A stretch of 64,000 nucleotides of DNA, from the NCBI RefSeq assembly GCF_900177375.1, contig NZ_FWZU01000003.1, positions 372,001 to 436,000 of the forward strand, given 5' to 3'. Position 1 is the first letter of the stretch; every line of letters starts with the position of its first letter. Both the position numbers and the translations under genes were made by a program. This DNA comes from Desulfovibrio gilichinskyi (GTDB taxonomy: Bacteria; Desulfobacterota; Desulfovibrionia; Desulfovibrionales; Desulfovibrionaceae). The notes beneath the pieces are model-generated. The model was given only the letters and a program-made list of their open reading frames with translations, did no database searches and was not told where the DNA came from. Shown here one piece after another: positions 15,952 through 25,768 of the stretch.

Positions 15952-17349
15952 TTAGGCTTTTGTCGTCGGCAGGGTTACTTTGATTGTGAATCCATGTTCA
16001 GAATTCTCTGCCTGAATGTGCCCTTGGTGCATGTTGGTAATTTTCAAGGCGGCAGCAAGACCTAAACCGTATCCCGGGGTGTCGTGACCTTTTAATCTGT
16101 GGAACGGGTTGAATATTTCTTCAAGTTCTTCTTCCGGAACCGGTTCATGCGTATTGGTTATTTCTATTATTGCTTTATTTAAGCGGTTATTCTTATTTTC
16201 AACGCATAGATTTATTCTGATAATTCCATTTTTTTCAGTATATTTAAACGCGTTTCCAATAATATTATCAAGTATTATCTTGATAGAGTTTTGGTTGCAG
16301 TCATTTATGCTAACGCTTTCAAGGTGGCTGATTATTTCAAATTTTTTATGATCGGCGGTCGGCTGGTATTGGCGTAGCAGATCCTGTATCAGTAAACTCA
16401 GGTCAACAGATTCATCCATCGGCGGAGCTGTGTGCATATCCAGTTTTGAAAATTCTATGATTTTACCGATAAGTGTGTCCATATGGATGATTTCTGACTG
16501 CATTCCGCTGATGAGCACTTCGCATTGATCTGCTTTGTCGTCATTTATCCTTTCTCTTAGCATTTCCAATGAAATTCCCATCCGTGCAAGCGGGCTTCTC
16601 ATTTCATGAGATACGTTGGCAGTAAGTTCTCTGTTACTTTTAATTGTTTTTTCAAGGCTTTCAGCCATGTGATTGAAAGTTTTGGCAAGATCTGCAACTT
16701 CATCTTTACCACGAACTTTTACTCGCTGCGTTAAATCTCCTTGTCCAAGTTTAGCCGCGGATATAGTAAGTTTTTTTATAGGTCCGATTATGCGCAGGGC
16801 CAGCGGAAAAAGGAAAATTGCTGCCAGTATTGTGATAAAAAGTTGCCCGCGCAGAAACCATGTTTCTTCTTCGAATTGTCTCCAAGGATGAAATAAATGG
16901 TAAGTAAAAGGGTATCCTTCAGGAATGTCGGAAGTGTAAGTTCCATAGACGGATTTTGTGTCTTTACGGCGTTCTTTATATATGTATACGCCTGCCGGAG
17001 TCTTTGCAGGTTCGCCGGCCAAGTGTTGGGTCAGGTTAGGGATTTCTTCTTTTGATGATGCAACAATTTCTGAATATGGTCCGGTAATCCAAATATCAGC
17101 TTTGAAAGATTTGCTGAGGGTTTTAAGTATTGGAGTCAGAATTATTCTTTCCTGCTCAGGTGAAAGACTCTTTGTCGAAATTTCCATTTCTGTGAGGTCT
17201 TTTATGGCCATTAATTGGCTTTCAGTTCTCCTTACGTGGGGACTGTCAGCCCATCTGGTGTGGAGTATCCATATGACAGTAAACTCAGAAATCATGAGCA
17301 CCAGCAGAAAAGCTAGAAATATTTTAAGATAAAGCCTGCTTATTTTCAT
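15952..17349 (-). CDS. Membrane sensor histidine kinase (CpxA-like)
   Basis: 465 residues. TM1 at about 9-29, a periplasmic sensor domain of about 135 residues, TM2 at about 168-188, HAMP at 190-240, and a HisKA domain with phospho-acceptor His248 in NVSHEMRSPLARMG. The HATPase domain shows N-box DNIIGNAFKYTEKNG and GYGLGLAAALKI. It starts within the stop of the response-regulator gene (ATGA), so the pair is coupled. The layout is that of CpxA-type kinases. The divergent RND efflux operon is the likely target, which is inference from position. The sensor domain gives no ligand clue by eye. Confidence 0.9.
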   Translation of the reverse strand: MKISRLYLKIFLAFLLVLMISEFTVIWILHTRWADSPHVRRTESQLMAIKDLTEMEISTKSLSPEQERIILTPILKTLSKSFKADIWITGPYSEIVASSKEEIPNLTQHLAGEPAKTPAGVYIYKERRKDTKSVYGTYTSDIPEGYPFTYHLFHPWRQFEEETWFLRGQLFITILAAIFLFPLALRIIGPIKKLTISAAKLGQGDLTQRVKVRGKDEVADLAKTFNHMAESLEKTIKSNRELTANVSHEMRSPLARMGISLEMLRERINDDKADQCEVLISGMQSEIIHMDTLIGKIIEFSKLDMHTAPPMDESVDLSLLIQDLLRQYQPTADHKKFEIISHLESVSINDCNQNSIKIILDNIIGNAFKYTEKNGIIRINLCVENKNNRLNKAIIEITNTHEPVPEEELEEIFNPFHRLKGHDTPGYGLGLAAALKITNMHQGHIQAENSEHGFTIKVTLPTTKA

Positions 17350-18056
17350 TTTTCACCAACGAACATATATCCGGTTCCCCATACTGTTCTTATGCGTGAT
17401 TCATGTTCCGGGTATGGTTTAAGCAATGCTCTAAGTTTGCTGATATGAACATCAATGCTGCGGTCAAAGGCATTAAAATCTTTTCCCCAGACTAAAGTCA
17501 TCAGATCATCACGGGTAAGCGGAGTTCCGTGGTTACTCATCAAGGCCTGCAACAGTTTAAATTCTGTTGAAGACAGTTCCAGCTGTTCCTCTCCGATTTC
17601 AAGTCTTTGATGGGCTATGCTCAGGGTTAGTCCGGCTACTTTTATAACTCCTGAGTTGTTTTTAGTATCGCCGTTTCGTTCTGAATCTCTTGCACGGCGA
17701 AGTACCGCTTTGATACGGGCTAACAGTTCACGGGGATTGAATGGTTTGGGTATGTAATCATCAGCACCAAGTTCAAGACCTACAATACGGTCAGTATCTT
17801 CACCTTTTGCTGTAAGCATAATTACCGGGACATTTGAATGCGGGCGCAGCTCTCGCAATACTTCAAGTCCGTCTTTACCGGGCATCATAATATCCAGAAT
17901 TACGAGTGACGGTGATTCTCTTTTGACCGTTTCAACTGTTTTTTCGCCCGATGGAAGAGTTAAAATTTTAAAGCCGTATCCATCAAGATATTGGGTGAGC
18001 AAGTCTCTAAGTTTAGAGTCATCATCGATAATTAGTATGGACAGTTGTTTTACCAT
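17346..18056 (-). CDS. OmpR-family response regulator
   Basis: 236 residues. Receiver domain with acidic IIDDDSKL (9-16), phospho-acceptor Asp55 in VILDIMMPGKDG and Lys in MLTAKGEDTDR. C-terminal winged helix with STEFKLLQALMSNHG and DRSIDVHISKLRALL. Overlaps the kinase gene by four bases. A 148-base divergent region separates it from the first efflux gene, the arrangement usual for a regulator and its target. I saw no repeated binding half-site that I would trust. Confidence 0.93.
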   Translation of the reverse strand: MVKQLSILIIDDDSKLRDLLTQYLDGYGFKILTLPSGEKTVETVKRESPSLVILDIMMPGKDGLEVLRELRPHSNVPVIMLTAKGEDTDRIVGLELGADDYIPKPFNPRELLARIKAVLRRARDSERNGDTKNNSGVIKVAGLTLSIAHQRLEIGEEQLELSSTEFKLLQALMSNHGTPLTRDDLMTLVWGKDFNAFDRSIDVHISKLRALLKPYPEHESRIRTVWGTGYMFVGEK

Positions 18057-18117
18057 ATTACGGGAGTACCCTTACAGCTCATTCCATGGAAGGGCGAAAC
18101 TGTTCTTTTTACAATTA

Positions 18118-18145
18118 TTAACAATTTTTATCATCACGGTAATAC
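18118..18145 (+). promoter_or_regulatory. Possible promoter of the RND efflux operon
   Basis: TTAACA (18118-18123) and TAATAC (18140-18145) separated by 16 bases resemble a sigma-70 promoter, 60 bases before the outer-membrane lipoprotein start. The match is moderate and was not tested against alternatives. Confidence 0.35.
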
Positions 18146-18204
18146 TCTTTTATCACTCTTGATATATTAGAATGAAAAATGGAATGCAACGGAGATTTAA
18201 ATTT

Positions 18205-19710
18205 ATGCCTTCATATCAGTATAAAATGTTTATATACAGCTTGATTGCTGTTTTCGGATTATCTGCATGCTCACCTTTCAGGCCGGACTCACGAGAAGGC
18301 GTGACAATGGGTTTACCACTTGCTTATACGCTTTACTCCGCTGAACCTCAGAATCTCGGCAAGTGGTGGGAAAGTCTCGGCAATGCGGAACTTAACAGCT
18401 TGGTGGAAGAAGCTCTCACAGATGATTTTAATGTCCGGATAGCATGGGCGAAACTTCGTCAGCTACGGGCTACGGCTATAAAAGAAGGGGCCGCAAAATA
18501 TCCCACTCTTGACGGTTCTGCCGGGTATACCGGAACGAAGACCGGTTCAGACGGGACTGAAGGTACAAAAGGCTCCACCTCTACAGATACTCATAAGCTC
18601 GGGCTCGCAGCGGCATACGAAATAGATGTATGGGGAAAAATTGAAGCGAACGCCAAGTCCGGTGATCTTGATTATCTGGCTTCCCGCGAAGCCGTTAATA
18701 CTGCGGCAATGAGCGTTGCCGCGGAAGTTGTATCCCGCTGGCTGGAAATTCAGACGCAACGTCATAAAAAAGCGATTCTTTATAATCAGCTTGAAACTAA
18801 CAAAGTTTATTTGGAACTTATTGAACTAAGATTTAGAAACTCTTTGGCAACCGCCTTGGATGTTTATCAGCAACGTGAGACCGTTGCCCGTGTTAAAGCT
18901 CTAATTCCGCCGGTTGAATCAAAGGAAAGACTTTTACTTAATGAGTTGGCTCTTCTTCTGGGTCGCCCTGCCGGAACAGTTGACGTTGCAACTGCTGATT
19001 ATCCGGTTCTTACTCCTATACCCGGTGTCGGTTTACCTTTTGATCTGCTTGCCAACAGACCTGATATCCGCGCGGCAGGACTTGCTCTGAAATCTTCTGA
19101 CTGGGCTGTTGCTGCTGCAAGGGCTGACAGGCTTCCGAATTTTAATATTTCAGGAAATGCGGCCCTGACCAGTGTTCAGATTGCTAATATTTATAGCGGA
19201 TGGTTGATCGGACTTGCCGCTTCCATTGCCGGACCAATTTTTGATGGCGGGTTAAGATCTGCTGAAGTTGATAGAACCAGAGCTGTGGTCGAAGAAAAAC
19301 TTCTTAACTATAAGAGCACTGTTTATACCGCTTACAAAGAAGTTCAGGATGCTTTGATTCAAGAGACATGGCAGCAGAAATATATTGCAGCTCGTAAGAA
19401 TCAGCTCGAGGCGGCAAAAACAAATCTGGATGAAGCCGGTTCGCGTTATCTGCAGGGGCTTGAAGATTATCTACCCGTACTTACAGCTCTTGTAAGTGTG
19501 CAAAATCTTGAAATAAATATTGTCGGAGATGAGGCAGATCTTTTATTGTACAGAGTTAAGCTTTATCGCGCTCTCGGTGGAAGTTGGACAGATTCGCTTA
19601 CTTCAGCGGATGAACTTCCGGCAGACGAAGAGAGCAAATCTGCTAACCGCATTAATTCTGACGTATCCGGCAAAACTGTTACAGATATAAAACCAGTTTC
19701 TACGAAATAA
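18205..19710 (+). CDS. RND efflux outer-membrane lipoprotein, NodT family
   Basis: About 501 residues. The lipoprotein signal FIYSLIAVFGLSACSPF ends in the lipobox LSAC, so the mature protein is lipid-anchored. NodT/OprM features follow: KWWESLGNAELNSLVEEAL, AAAYEIDVWGKIEA, LLANRPDIRAAGLAL and GPIFDGGLRSAEVD. It is the trimeric outer-membrane channel of a tripartite pump. The ATG at 18205 is preceded by GGAGA at nine bases; earlier in-frame ATGs (18172, 18184) lack such a site. First gene of an operon with the adaptor (12 bases later) and the inner-membrane pump. Confidence 0.93.
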   Translation: MPSYQYKMFIYSLIAVFGLSACSPFRPDSREGVTMGLPLAYTLYSAEPQNLGKWWESLGNAELNSLVEEALTDDFNVRIAWAKLRQLRATAIKEGAAKYPTLDGSAGYTGTKTGSDGTEGTKGSTSTDTHKLGLAAAYEIDVWGKIEANAKSGDLDYLASREAVNTAAMSVAAEVVSRWLEIQTQRHKKAILYNQLETNKVYLELIELRFRNSLATALDVYQQRETVARVKALIPPVESKERLLLNELALLLGRPAGTVDVATADYPVLTPIPGVGLPFDLLANRPDIRAAGLALKSSDWAVAAARADRLPNFNISGNAALTSVQIANIYSGWLIGLAASIAGPIFDGGLRSAEVDRTRAVVEEKLLNYKSTVYTAYKEVQDALIQETWQQKYIAARKNQLEAAKTNLDEAGSRYLQGLEDYLPVLTALVSVQNLEINIVGDEADLLLYRVKLYRALGGSWTDSLTSADELPADEESKSANRINSDVSGKTVTDIKPVSTK

Positions 19711-19722
19711 GGAAATTTAGAT

Positions 19723-20931
19723 ATGACCAAGCAAATTATGTATTATGTCAAGAACATAGGTCTCAAAGGAATTGTACCTATTCTCATAATTGTCATTGCC
19801 GTATTCGGAGCGCGTCTTTTGATTTCTACTAAACCTGTTGCAACAAAAAAGCCTCCTGTCGTTTCTGCTCCGTTGGTGAATGTGATGGTTGTAAAAGCGA
19901 AAGATTACAACATTTGGACCCCGGTTATGGGAACAGTTCAGGCAGCTTGTAAAATAAGCCTTGAACCCCAAGTTGCCGGTAAGGTTATTTCCGTAAGCGA
20001 TAAATTTATTCCCGGTGGATATTTTGAAAAAGGGCAGGAAATACTACGGATTGATCCGCTTGATTACGAGCTTGAAGTTAAACAGCAGGAAGCCAGTGTT
20101 GTTGATGCTGACTATAACTTAAAGGTTGAGCAGGGACACCAGAAAGTGGCAGGCAGAGAGTGGAAGCTTTTAAAAAAATCTTCAGGCGGAACAGCGCAGG
20201 AAGCTACTCTGGCTCTTAGAAAACCACATCTGGAGAAGGCTGAAGCTGATTACTCCTCAGCCAAGGCAAAACTGCAGCAGGCTCGTGTTAATCTTTCTCG
20301 TACAATTGTAAGAGCTCCATTTTCCGCAATGATTGAAAGTAAAGTTGCAGACCTTGGTGCCAACCTCGGCGAACAGGAAGAAATTGCTACTTTGGTTGGA
20401 ACTGAGGAGTTCTGGGTGATGGTTTCTGTTCCGGTTGACAGGTTGGACAGGCTGGTTTTTCCTAATGCCGCTAACGGCTTTAAGGGGTCTGTAGCCCGTG
20501 TAATTTCCGGCAGTGGAGAAAGTTCATTTGAAAGAGAAGGGCATCTGCTTCGACTCTTACCTTCTCTAGAATCACAGGGACGAATGGCTCGCGTCATTGT
20601 CACCGTTGAAGATCCTTTGAATCTTAAAGGTAAAGAAGGTGTCCAGCCATTGCTGCTTGGCAGCTATATAAATGTTTCCATCGACAGTGGGCACCTTAAT
20701 AATGTTTTTGCCATTCCCCGTACAGCGTATCGTGACGATAATACCCTGTGGATAATGAGCAGCTCCGGGACTCTTGAAATTAGGAAAGTTGATGCTGTCT
20801 GGCGCGATAAGAATTTTATTTATCTTGGAGCAGGTCTCACTGACGGTGAAAAATTAGTCACAACTGATATTTCAACTCCTTTGAAAGGAATGAATCTGCG
20901 TGAAAATGTTTCTGTTAAAGGGAAGGAATAA
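19723..20931 (+). CDS. RND efflux periplasmic adaptor (membrane fusion protein)
   Basis: 402 residues. One N-terminal membrane segment (GIVPILIIVIAVFGARLL), then a lipoyl-like half motif (SLEPQVAGKVISVSDKF), an alpha hairpin (residues about 115-190), a second lipoyl half (RTIVRAPFSAMIESK) and beta-barrel domains. This is the HlyD/AcrA layout. It links the outer-membrane channel to the pump and starts 12 bases after the preceding stop. Substrate not predictable. Confidence 0.93.
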   Translation: MTKQIMYYVKNIGLKGIVPILIIVIAVFGARLLISTKPVATKKPPVVSAPLVNVMVVKAKDYNIWTPVMGTVQAACKISLEPQVAGKVISVSDKFIPGGYFEKGQEILRIDPLDYELEVKQQEASVVDADYNLKVEQGHQKVAGREWKLLKKSSGGTAQEATLALRKPHLEKAEADYSSAKAKLQQARVNLSRTIVRAPFSAMIESKVADLGANLGEQEEIATLVGTEEFWVMVSVPVDRLDRLVFPNAANGFKGSVARVISGSGESSFEREGHLLRLLPSLESQGRMARVIVTVEDPLNLKGKEGVQPLLLGSYINVSIDSGHLNNVFAIPRTAYRDDNTLWIMSSSGTLEIRKVDAVWRDKNFIYLGAGLTDGEKLVTTDISTPLKGMNLRENVSVKGKE

Positions 20932-20936
20932 CAGCA

Positions 20937-23900
20937 ATGGCTGATAATAGTAAAATAAATACCGGAGCCATCGGATGGATGGCAGGAAACTCTGTTGCCG
21001 CAAACTTGGTAATGATTGTTTTGCTTGTCGGCGGTCTTTTGATGGGGCTCCACATAAAGCAGGAGGTCTTTCCTGAATTTTCTGAAGACACCGTAACTGT
21101 TTCCGTTTCTTATAATGGAGCAAGCCCGGAGGAAGTCGAGCAAGGCATCATTTTAGCTATAGAAGAGGCCGTTTCAGGGCTAGACGGGGTTAAAGAAGTT
21201 ACCAGCTCCGCATCTGAAGGAAGAGCCTCTGTTGTTATAGAAGCTGTTGAAGGGTACAATCTTCAACAGTTAACCCAAGATATAAAAAGTGAAGTTGACC
21301 GCATTTCCTCTTTTCCGAAAGAAGCTGAAGAGCCGGAGGTAAAGGAAGTTACTCATAAACGTCAGGTACTGTCGCTGATGGTTTACGGTAATGACAATAT
21401 TTTAACTTTGCGCAAACTTGCAGAGGAATTACGACAAGAGCTTATCAACAATCCCGGTATTACTCAGGTTGATCTTTCCGAAGTAAGCGACCTTCAGGTT
21501 ACAATAGAAATTCCTCAGGATAAACTGCGTGAATATAATCTGACTCTTACAGATGTTGCTAAAACTCTTAATGATGCCTCTGTTGAATTACCCGGAGGAG
21601 GTATTAAAACTGCATCAGGCGAAATTCTTGTAAGATTTAAAGAGCGTAAGGATTATGCCCGTGAATTTGCACGTATACCGGTTGTAGTTGGAAATGATGG
21701 AACACAGGTCCGGCTGGAAGATATTGCAGATGTAAAAGAAGATTTTCAGAATGAAGACAACATTACCTCATACAACGGATTGCCTGCCGTTCGTCTAAAT
21801 GTTTTCAGGGTAGGCAAGCAAACTCCTATAACTGTTTCAGATGCCGTTCATGCAACTCTTGAAAGATTTAATCGCAGCCTGCCTGCCGGTGTGCATGTTG
21901 ATGTGCGCTCTGATTCATCTGATGTTTTCAAGCAACGTATGAATCTGCTTCTTAAAAATGGTTTCATGGGATTGATTCTTGTATTCGTTGTGCTGGCTTT
22001 GTTTTTAGATCCAAGGCTCGCCTTCTGGGTTTCCATGGGAATCCCTATTTCGTTTCTAGGCTCAATGCTGATTCTCGGTCCTGCAGATGCAAGTATCAAT
22101 ATGATATCTATGTTTGCCTTTATTATCTCTCTCGGTATTGTTGTTGATGATGCCATTGTTGTCGGTGAAAATGTTTATACCATGCGACAAGATGGAATGT
22201 CATGGCGGCAGGCAGCTTTTGAAGGGGCAAAAGGTATTGCTATGCCTGTAACGTTCAGTGTTCTCACCAACATCGTTGCGTTCATGCCGTTGTTTTTTAT
22301 TCCCGGAATTATGGGGAAAATTTTTAAAATTATTCCGCTGGTAGTATGCAGCGTTTTTGCTATTTCGTTAATTGAAAGTCTTTTTGTCCTGCCTGCTCAT
22401 CTTGCACATGGCGGCGAGAGAAAACCTGGCAAAATAATGTCTTTTGTAATGGAAAAACAGAAGATAATTTCCAACGGACTTTTGGTATTTATTGAAAAAG
22501 TATACCGCCCGTTTCTTGATAGAGCTGTCGCATGGAAATATTTGACTTTTGCTCTTGGTTTGGCCTGTCTTTTGATTTCCTTTGCATATGTCAAAAGCGG
22601 CAGACTGGGTTTTACCATGTTCCCTAAAATTGAATCTGACTCTGCCTACTTAACTGTTGATTTGCCTTATGGAACAGCAAAAGAAATAACAATGAAAGTG
22701 CGGGAAAGAGTTATTAAGGCCGCTGAAGTTGTTAAAGATGAGAACGGCGGGGACAAGCTCGTTCGCGGTATTTATGCCAAAATAGGTGGCACAGGCAGAA
22801 GCGGGACAGGTGGAAGTCATGTGCTTAAAGTTCAGGTCTTTCTGGCAGATGCAGATACCCGTCCGATCCCGACGGATCTATTTGTAAAAAAATGGCGCAA
22901 ACAACTGGGACCGATTGTCGGGGCGGAATCCGTATTATTTGAATCTGACCGCGGAGGCCCGGGGTCTGGCGGATCTCTTGAAATTGAACTCAGCCACACT
23001 GATATAAATGTTCTGGATAGAGCTGCTGAGAGCCTTGCAGAAGCGTTAAGCCATTATCCCAAAGTAAAAGATATTGATGATGGTTATTCACCGGGGAAAA
23101 GACAGCTTGATTTTGAGCTGCTTCCAGCAGGGAGAAGTCTTGGACTGACCTCTCAAAGCGTTGCCTCTCAGGTTCGTGCCTCTTATTACGGGGCTGAAGT
23201 TCTGCGGCAGCAGCGCGGAAGAGACGAAGTAAAGGTTATGGTACGTTTCCCTAGAGCAGAAAGGGTTTCGGAATATAGTCTTGAAGAGATGTTGATCAGA
23301 ACTCCGAGCGGAGCAGATGTTCCGCTGCGTGAAGTCGTGAGAATTAAAGACGGACGAGCATATACTTCGATCAATCGCAGAGATGGACGAAGGGTTATCT
23401 CTGTAACTGCGGATGTAAATCCTCGCAAGGAAACTTCGCAGGTTATAGCTTCTGTAGTAAAAGATGTTCTTCCGCAACTGAAGGCAGATTATCCTGGACT
23501 GGATTTTTCGTTTGAAGGAAAACAGGCTGATATGCAGGAAAGTACGGACAGTCTGTTTACAGGACTGTTCATGGCTGTGCTTGGTATTTATGCTTTGCTG
23601 GCAATTCCTTTCAGGAGTTACTTTCAGCCGCTTATTATTATGATATGTATTCCGTTCGGCATTGTCGGGGCTGTTATCGGGCATATTTTGCTGGGTTACA
23701 GTCTCAGCCTCACGAGTCTTTTCGGGATAGTTGCCTTGAGCGGGGTCGTAGTTAACGATTCACTTGTCTTTATCGACTATACCAATGAGATGCGTAAAAA
23801 AGGACATTGTGCTTATGATGCTGTTCTTGAGGCCGGAACGGCCCGCTTCCGGCCGATCATGCTGACGACTTTAACCACATTCGGCGGACTTGCCCCGATG

Positions 23901-24131
23901 ATTCTTGAAACATCAAGGCAGGCACGGTTTCTCATTCCAATGGCGATATCATTAGGTTTCGGAATAATTTTCGCCACAGCCATTACTCTGGTCTTGGTCC
24001 CGTCAGTTTATATGATATTTGAAGATATCCGGCGTGTATTAAGAAATCTTTTCGGACTTGCTCCGCACGGCGAAAATATGGACATTATCGAAAATATTCC
24101 GGTAACGCATTGTGAACATAAGCCGGATTAA
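20937..24131 (+). CDS. RND multidrug efflux permease, AcrB family
   Basis: 1064 residues, the normal size for the proton-driven inner-membrane RND pump. Twelve membrane segments and two large periplasmic loops are evident. Conserved elements include VFPEFSEDTVTVSVSYNGAS near the start, GIVVDDAIVVGENVYT with the paired Asp of the proton relay in TM4, LLAIPFRSYFQPL and GVVVNDSLVFIDYTNEMR in the second half, and RFRPIMLTTLTTFGGLAPM. Last gene of the efflux operon and followed by a strong terminator. Antibiotic, bile or metal substrates cannot be distinguished; it lacks the obvious marks of the heavy-metal HME class. Confidence 0.94.
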   Translation: MADNSKINTGAIGWMAGNSVAANLVMIVLLVGGLLMGLHIKQEVFPEFSEDTVTVSVSYNGASPEEVEQGIILAIEEAVSGLDGVKEVTSSASEGRASVVIEAVEGYNLQQLTQDIKSEVDRISSFPKEAEEPEVKEVTHKRQVLSLMVYGNDNILTLRKLAEELRQELINNPGITQVDLSEVSDLQVTIEIPQDKLREYNLTLTDVAKTLNDASVELPGGGIKTASGEILVRFKERKDYAREFARIPVVVGNDGTQVRLEDIADVKEDFQNEDNITSYNGLPAVRLNVFRVGKQTPITVSDAVHATLERFNRSLPAGVHVDVRSDSSDVFKQRMNLLLKNGFMGLILVFVVLALFLDPRLAFWVSMGIPISFLGSMLILGPADASINMISMFAFIISLGIVVDDAIVVGENVYTMRQDGMSWRQAAFEGAKGIAMPVTFSVLTNIVAFMPLFFIPGIMGKIFKIIPLVVCSVFAISLIESLFVLPAHLAHGGERKPGKIMSFVMEKQKIISNGLLVFIEKVYRPFLDRAVAWKYLTFALGLACLLISFAYVKSGRLGFTMFPKIESDSAYLTVDLPYGTAKEITMKVRERVIKAAEVVKDENGGDKLVRGIYAKIGGTGRSGTGGSHVLKVQVFLADADTRPIPTDLFVKKWRKQLGPIVGAESVLFESDRGGPGSGGSLEIELSHTDINVLDRAAESLAEALSHYPKVKDIDDGYSPGKRQLDFELLPAGRSLGLTSQSVASQVRASYYGAEVLRQQRGRDEVKVMVRFPRAERVSEYSLEEMLIRTPSGADVPLREVVRIKDGRAYTSINRRDGRRVISVTADVNPRKETSQVIASVVKDVLPQLKADYPGLDFSFEGKQADMQESTDSLFTGLFMAVLGIYALLAIPFRSYFQPLIIMICIPFGIVGAVIGHILLGYSLSLTSLFGIVALSGVVVNDSLVFIDYTNEMRKKGHCAYDAVLEAGTARFRPIMLTTLTTFGGLAPMILETSRQARFLIPMAISLGFGIIFATAITLVLVPSVYMIFEDIRRVLRNLFGLAPHGENMDIIENIPVTHCEHKPD

Positions 24132-24147
24132 TTCAGCTCAGTTAACT

Positions 24148-24187
24148 AAACGTCCCGCTCAAAATTATTTGAGCGGGACGTTTTTTT
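24148..24187 (+). terminator. Terminator of the RND operon
   Basis: Near-perfect stem ACGTCCCGCTCAAA / TTTGAGCGGGACGT around the loop ATTA, followed by seven T in all. Confidence 0.92.
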
Positions 24188-24284
24188 GATGCGGGTGAGT
24201 GATGTATTAGTATAGCCAGGATAAAAAAATGTTAGCTAATCCTAGACCGTGGAATTTTAAGCAATAATACTGTAAGCTCCCCTC

Positions 24285-25697
24285 ATGTCACAACGCCCTA
24301 TACTTGTACTTCAGATGCAGCGGATGGGAGATTTAATTCTTTCTTTTCCTCTTTTTCTGTGGCTTGAACGAACTTACCCCGGCCATCCCATATGGGTTGT
24401 GGCGGAGGAGAAGTTCTTCCGTCCTCTCATGTCTATAAGTCCTAAGGTTACTTATTTTCCCTGGGCTGGATTAAAGTTCCTTCGTAAGGAAAAGTACGAG
24501 CTGATCATAAATCTGAGTATTCGTGAGCAGGCCGCCGCTCTTGCCGGGGAACTTAGGGCGGAGGCGAAGTTCGGGCCTGTTCTCGGCTTGGACGGCTCTT
24601 TTCGTATTCTCGGTGACTGGCAGCTTTACCGCGCAAGCGTGGTGCAGAATAATAGGCATAATAGATTTCACTGGGCAGACCTCAATGCGCTTGACTGCAT
24701 TCCGTTAAGCCGGATTTCGAAAACTTCATGGCCTGACCCGCGAACTCTGCAAAGTGACAGCGGACGCATAGGGTTGTTTCTTGGAGCAAGTGAGGAATCT
24801 AAGCGGCCAAGTGTAGAGTTCTGGGCTAAGCTTTGTTCTGAAATACTTGGGCGGGGGTTGAAACCAGTCCTTTTCGGCGGTCCGCTCGATAAAGGGCTTG
24901 GAACAGATGTCGCACGCACCTTCGGCGGTCCTGTGCTTGATATGACGGGTAAGCTTAACCTCGGTGAACTTGCTGCGGTGGGGCAGTCTCTACAGCTTTT
25001 TATTACGCCTGATACAGGTCCGATGCATCTTGCCGCTTGGTCCGGGTTAAAAGTACTTAATCTTTCCATGGGGAATGTTAACCCTTGTGAAACAGGTCCG
25101 TATCAGAATAATCATTATGTGTTGCGGTCCACTATGAGTTGTGCTCTTGGATGCTGGACTTGCGTGCGGGATAGGCTGCATTGTCATGATCCTTTTAATC
25201 CTTCGCGTATAGCCTCGGTTGCAAAGAGTATGATTCGTAATGACAGGGCGGCTTTGTATAAGACAAAATTGCCGGGGTTGCGGCTTTACTCTTCATCCAG
25301 AAGCGGCGGCGGCTTGTATAATCTGCTTCATATAAGCGGGCGTACAACAGAGTCCGGAGAGACTCTCGGCCGTTTCTGGCAGGAATTTTTCGGCATGTCC
25401 TTCGGGCTGTGGGATTGTAGCGGCGCAGAAAAAATTTGGGCTGAGCTCTGTGACAACCAGCCTCTTCTTGTTCGTAAAATGTGCTCGTATTTACCTCTAT
25501 TTGGTAAGGAGTTCAGCAAAGGACTTGCGAAAAGTGCTCCTCTTTCTGAAAATTTCTGGAATTCATGTCCTCTTCTCTTCCGTCAATTCGCCGGTTATAT
25601 TCATCTTTTCCTGCAAAATAATGATTATGACCGTGCCTCATGGATTAAAGTTTTATCCCTCTATGAAAAACTGGCTGCCATAGTCAGTAAAAAGTAA
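24285..25697 (+). CDS. Glycosyltransferase family 9 (heptosyltransferase-like)
   Basis: 470 residues. N-terminal ILVLQMQRMGDLILSFPLF and the C-terminal FITPDTGPMHLAAWSGL motif are typical of GT9 ADP-heptose:LPS heptosyltransferases. The region CALGCWTCVRDRLHCHDPF is Cys-rich and may bind a metal. The C-terminal 150 residues extend beyond the usual GT9 length (about 350) and are unrecognised. No clear Shine-Dalgarno precedes the ATG. It stands between the efflux operon and the flagellar operon. LPS core synthesis is the default role; modification of flagella is conceivable but unsupported. Confidence 0.8.
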   Translation: MSQRPILVLQMQRMGDLILSFPLFLWLERTYPGHPIWVVAEEKFFRPLMSISPKVTYFPWAGLKFLRKEKYELIINLSIREQAAALAGELRAEAKFGPVLGLDGSFRILGDWQLYRASVVQNNRHNRFHWADLNALDCIPLSRISKTSWPDPRTLQSDSGRIGLFLGASEESKRPSVEFWAKLCSEILGRGLKPVLFGGPLDKGLGTDVARTFGGPVLDMTGKLNLGELAAVGQSLQLFITPDTGPMHLAAWSGLKVLNLSMGNVNPCETGPYQNNHYVLRSTMSCALGCWTCVRDRLHCHDPFNPSRIASVAKSMIRNDRAALYKTKLPGLRLYSSSRSGGGLYNLLHISGRTTESGETLGRFWQEFFGMSFGLWDCSGAEKIWAELCDNQPLLVRKMCSYLPLFGKEFSKGLAKSAPLSENFWNSCPLLFRQFAGYIHLFLQNNDYDRASWIKVLSLYEKLAAIVSKK

Positions 25698-25768
25698 CTC
25701 TCCCTGAACTATTTTTCCTTATATGGAAGAAAATACCTGCTCTTTGTCGAAATGCTCATTTATAACAT

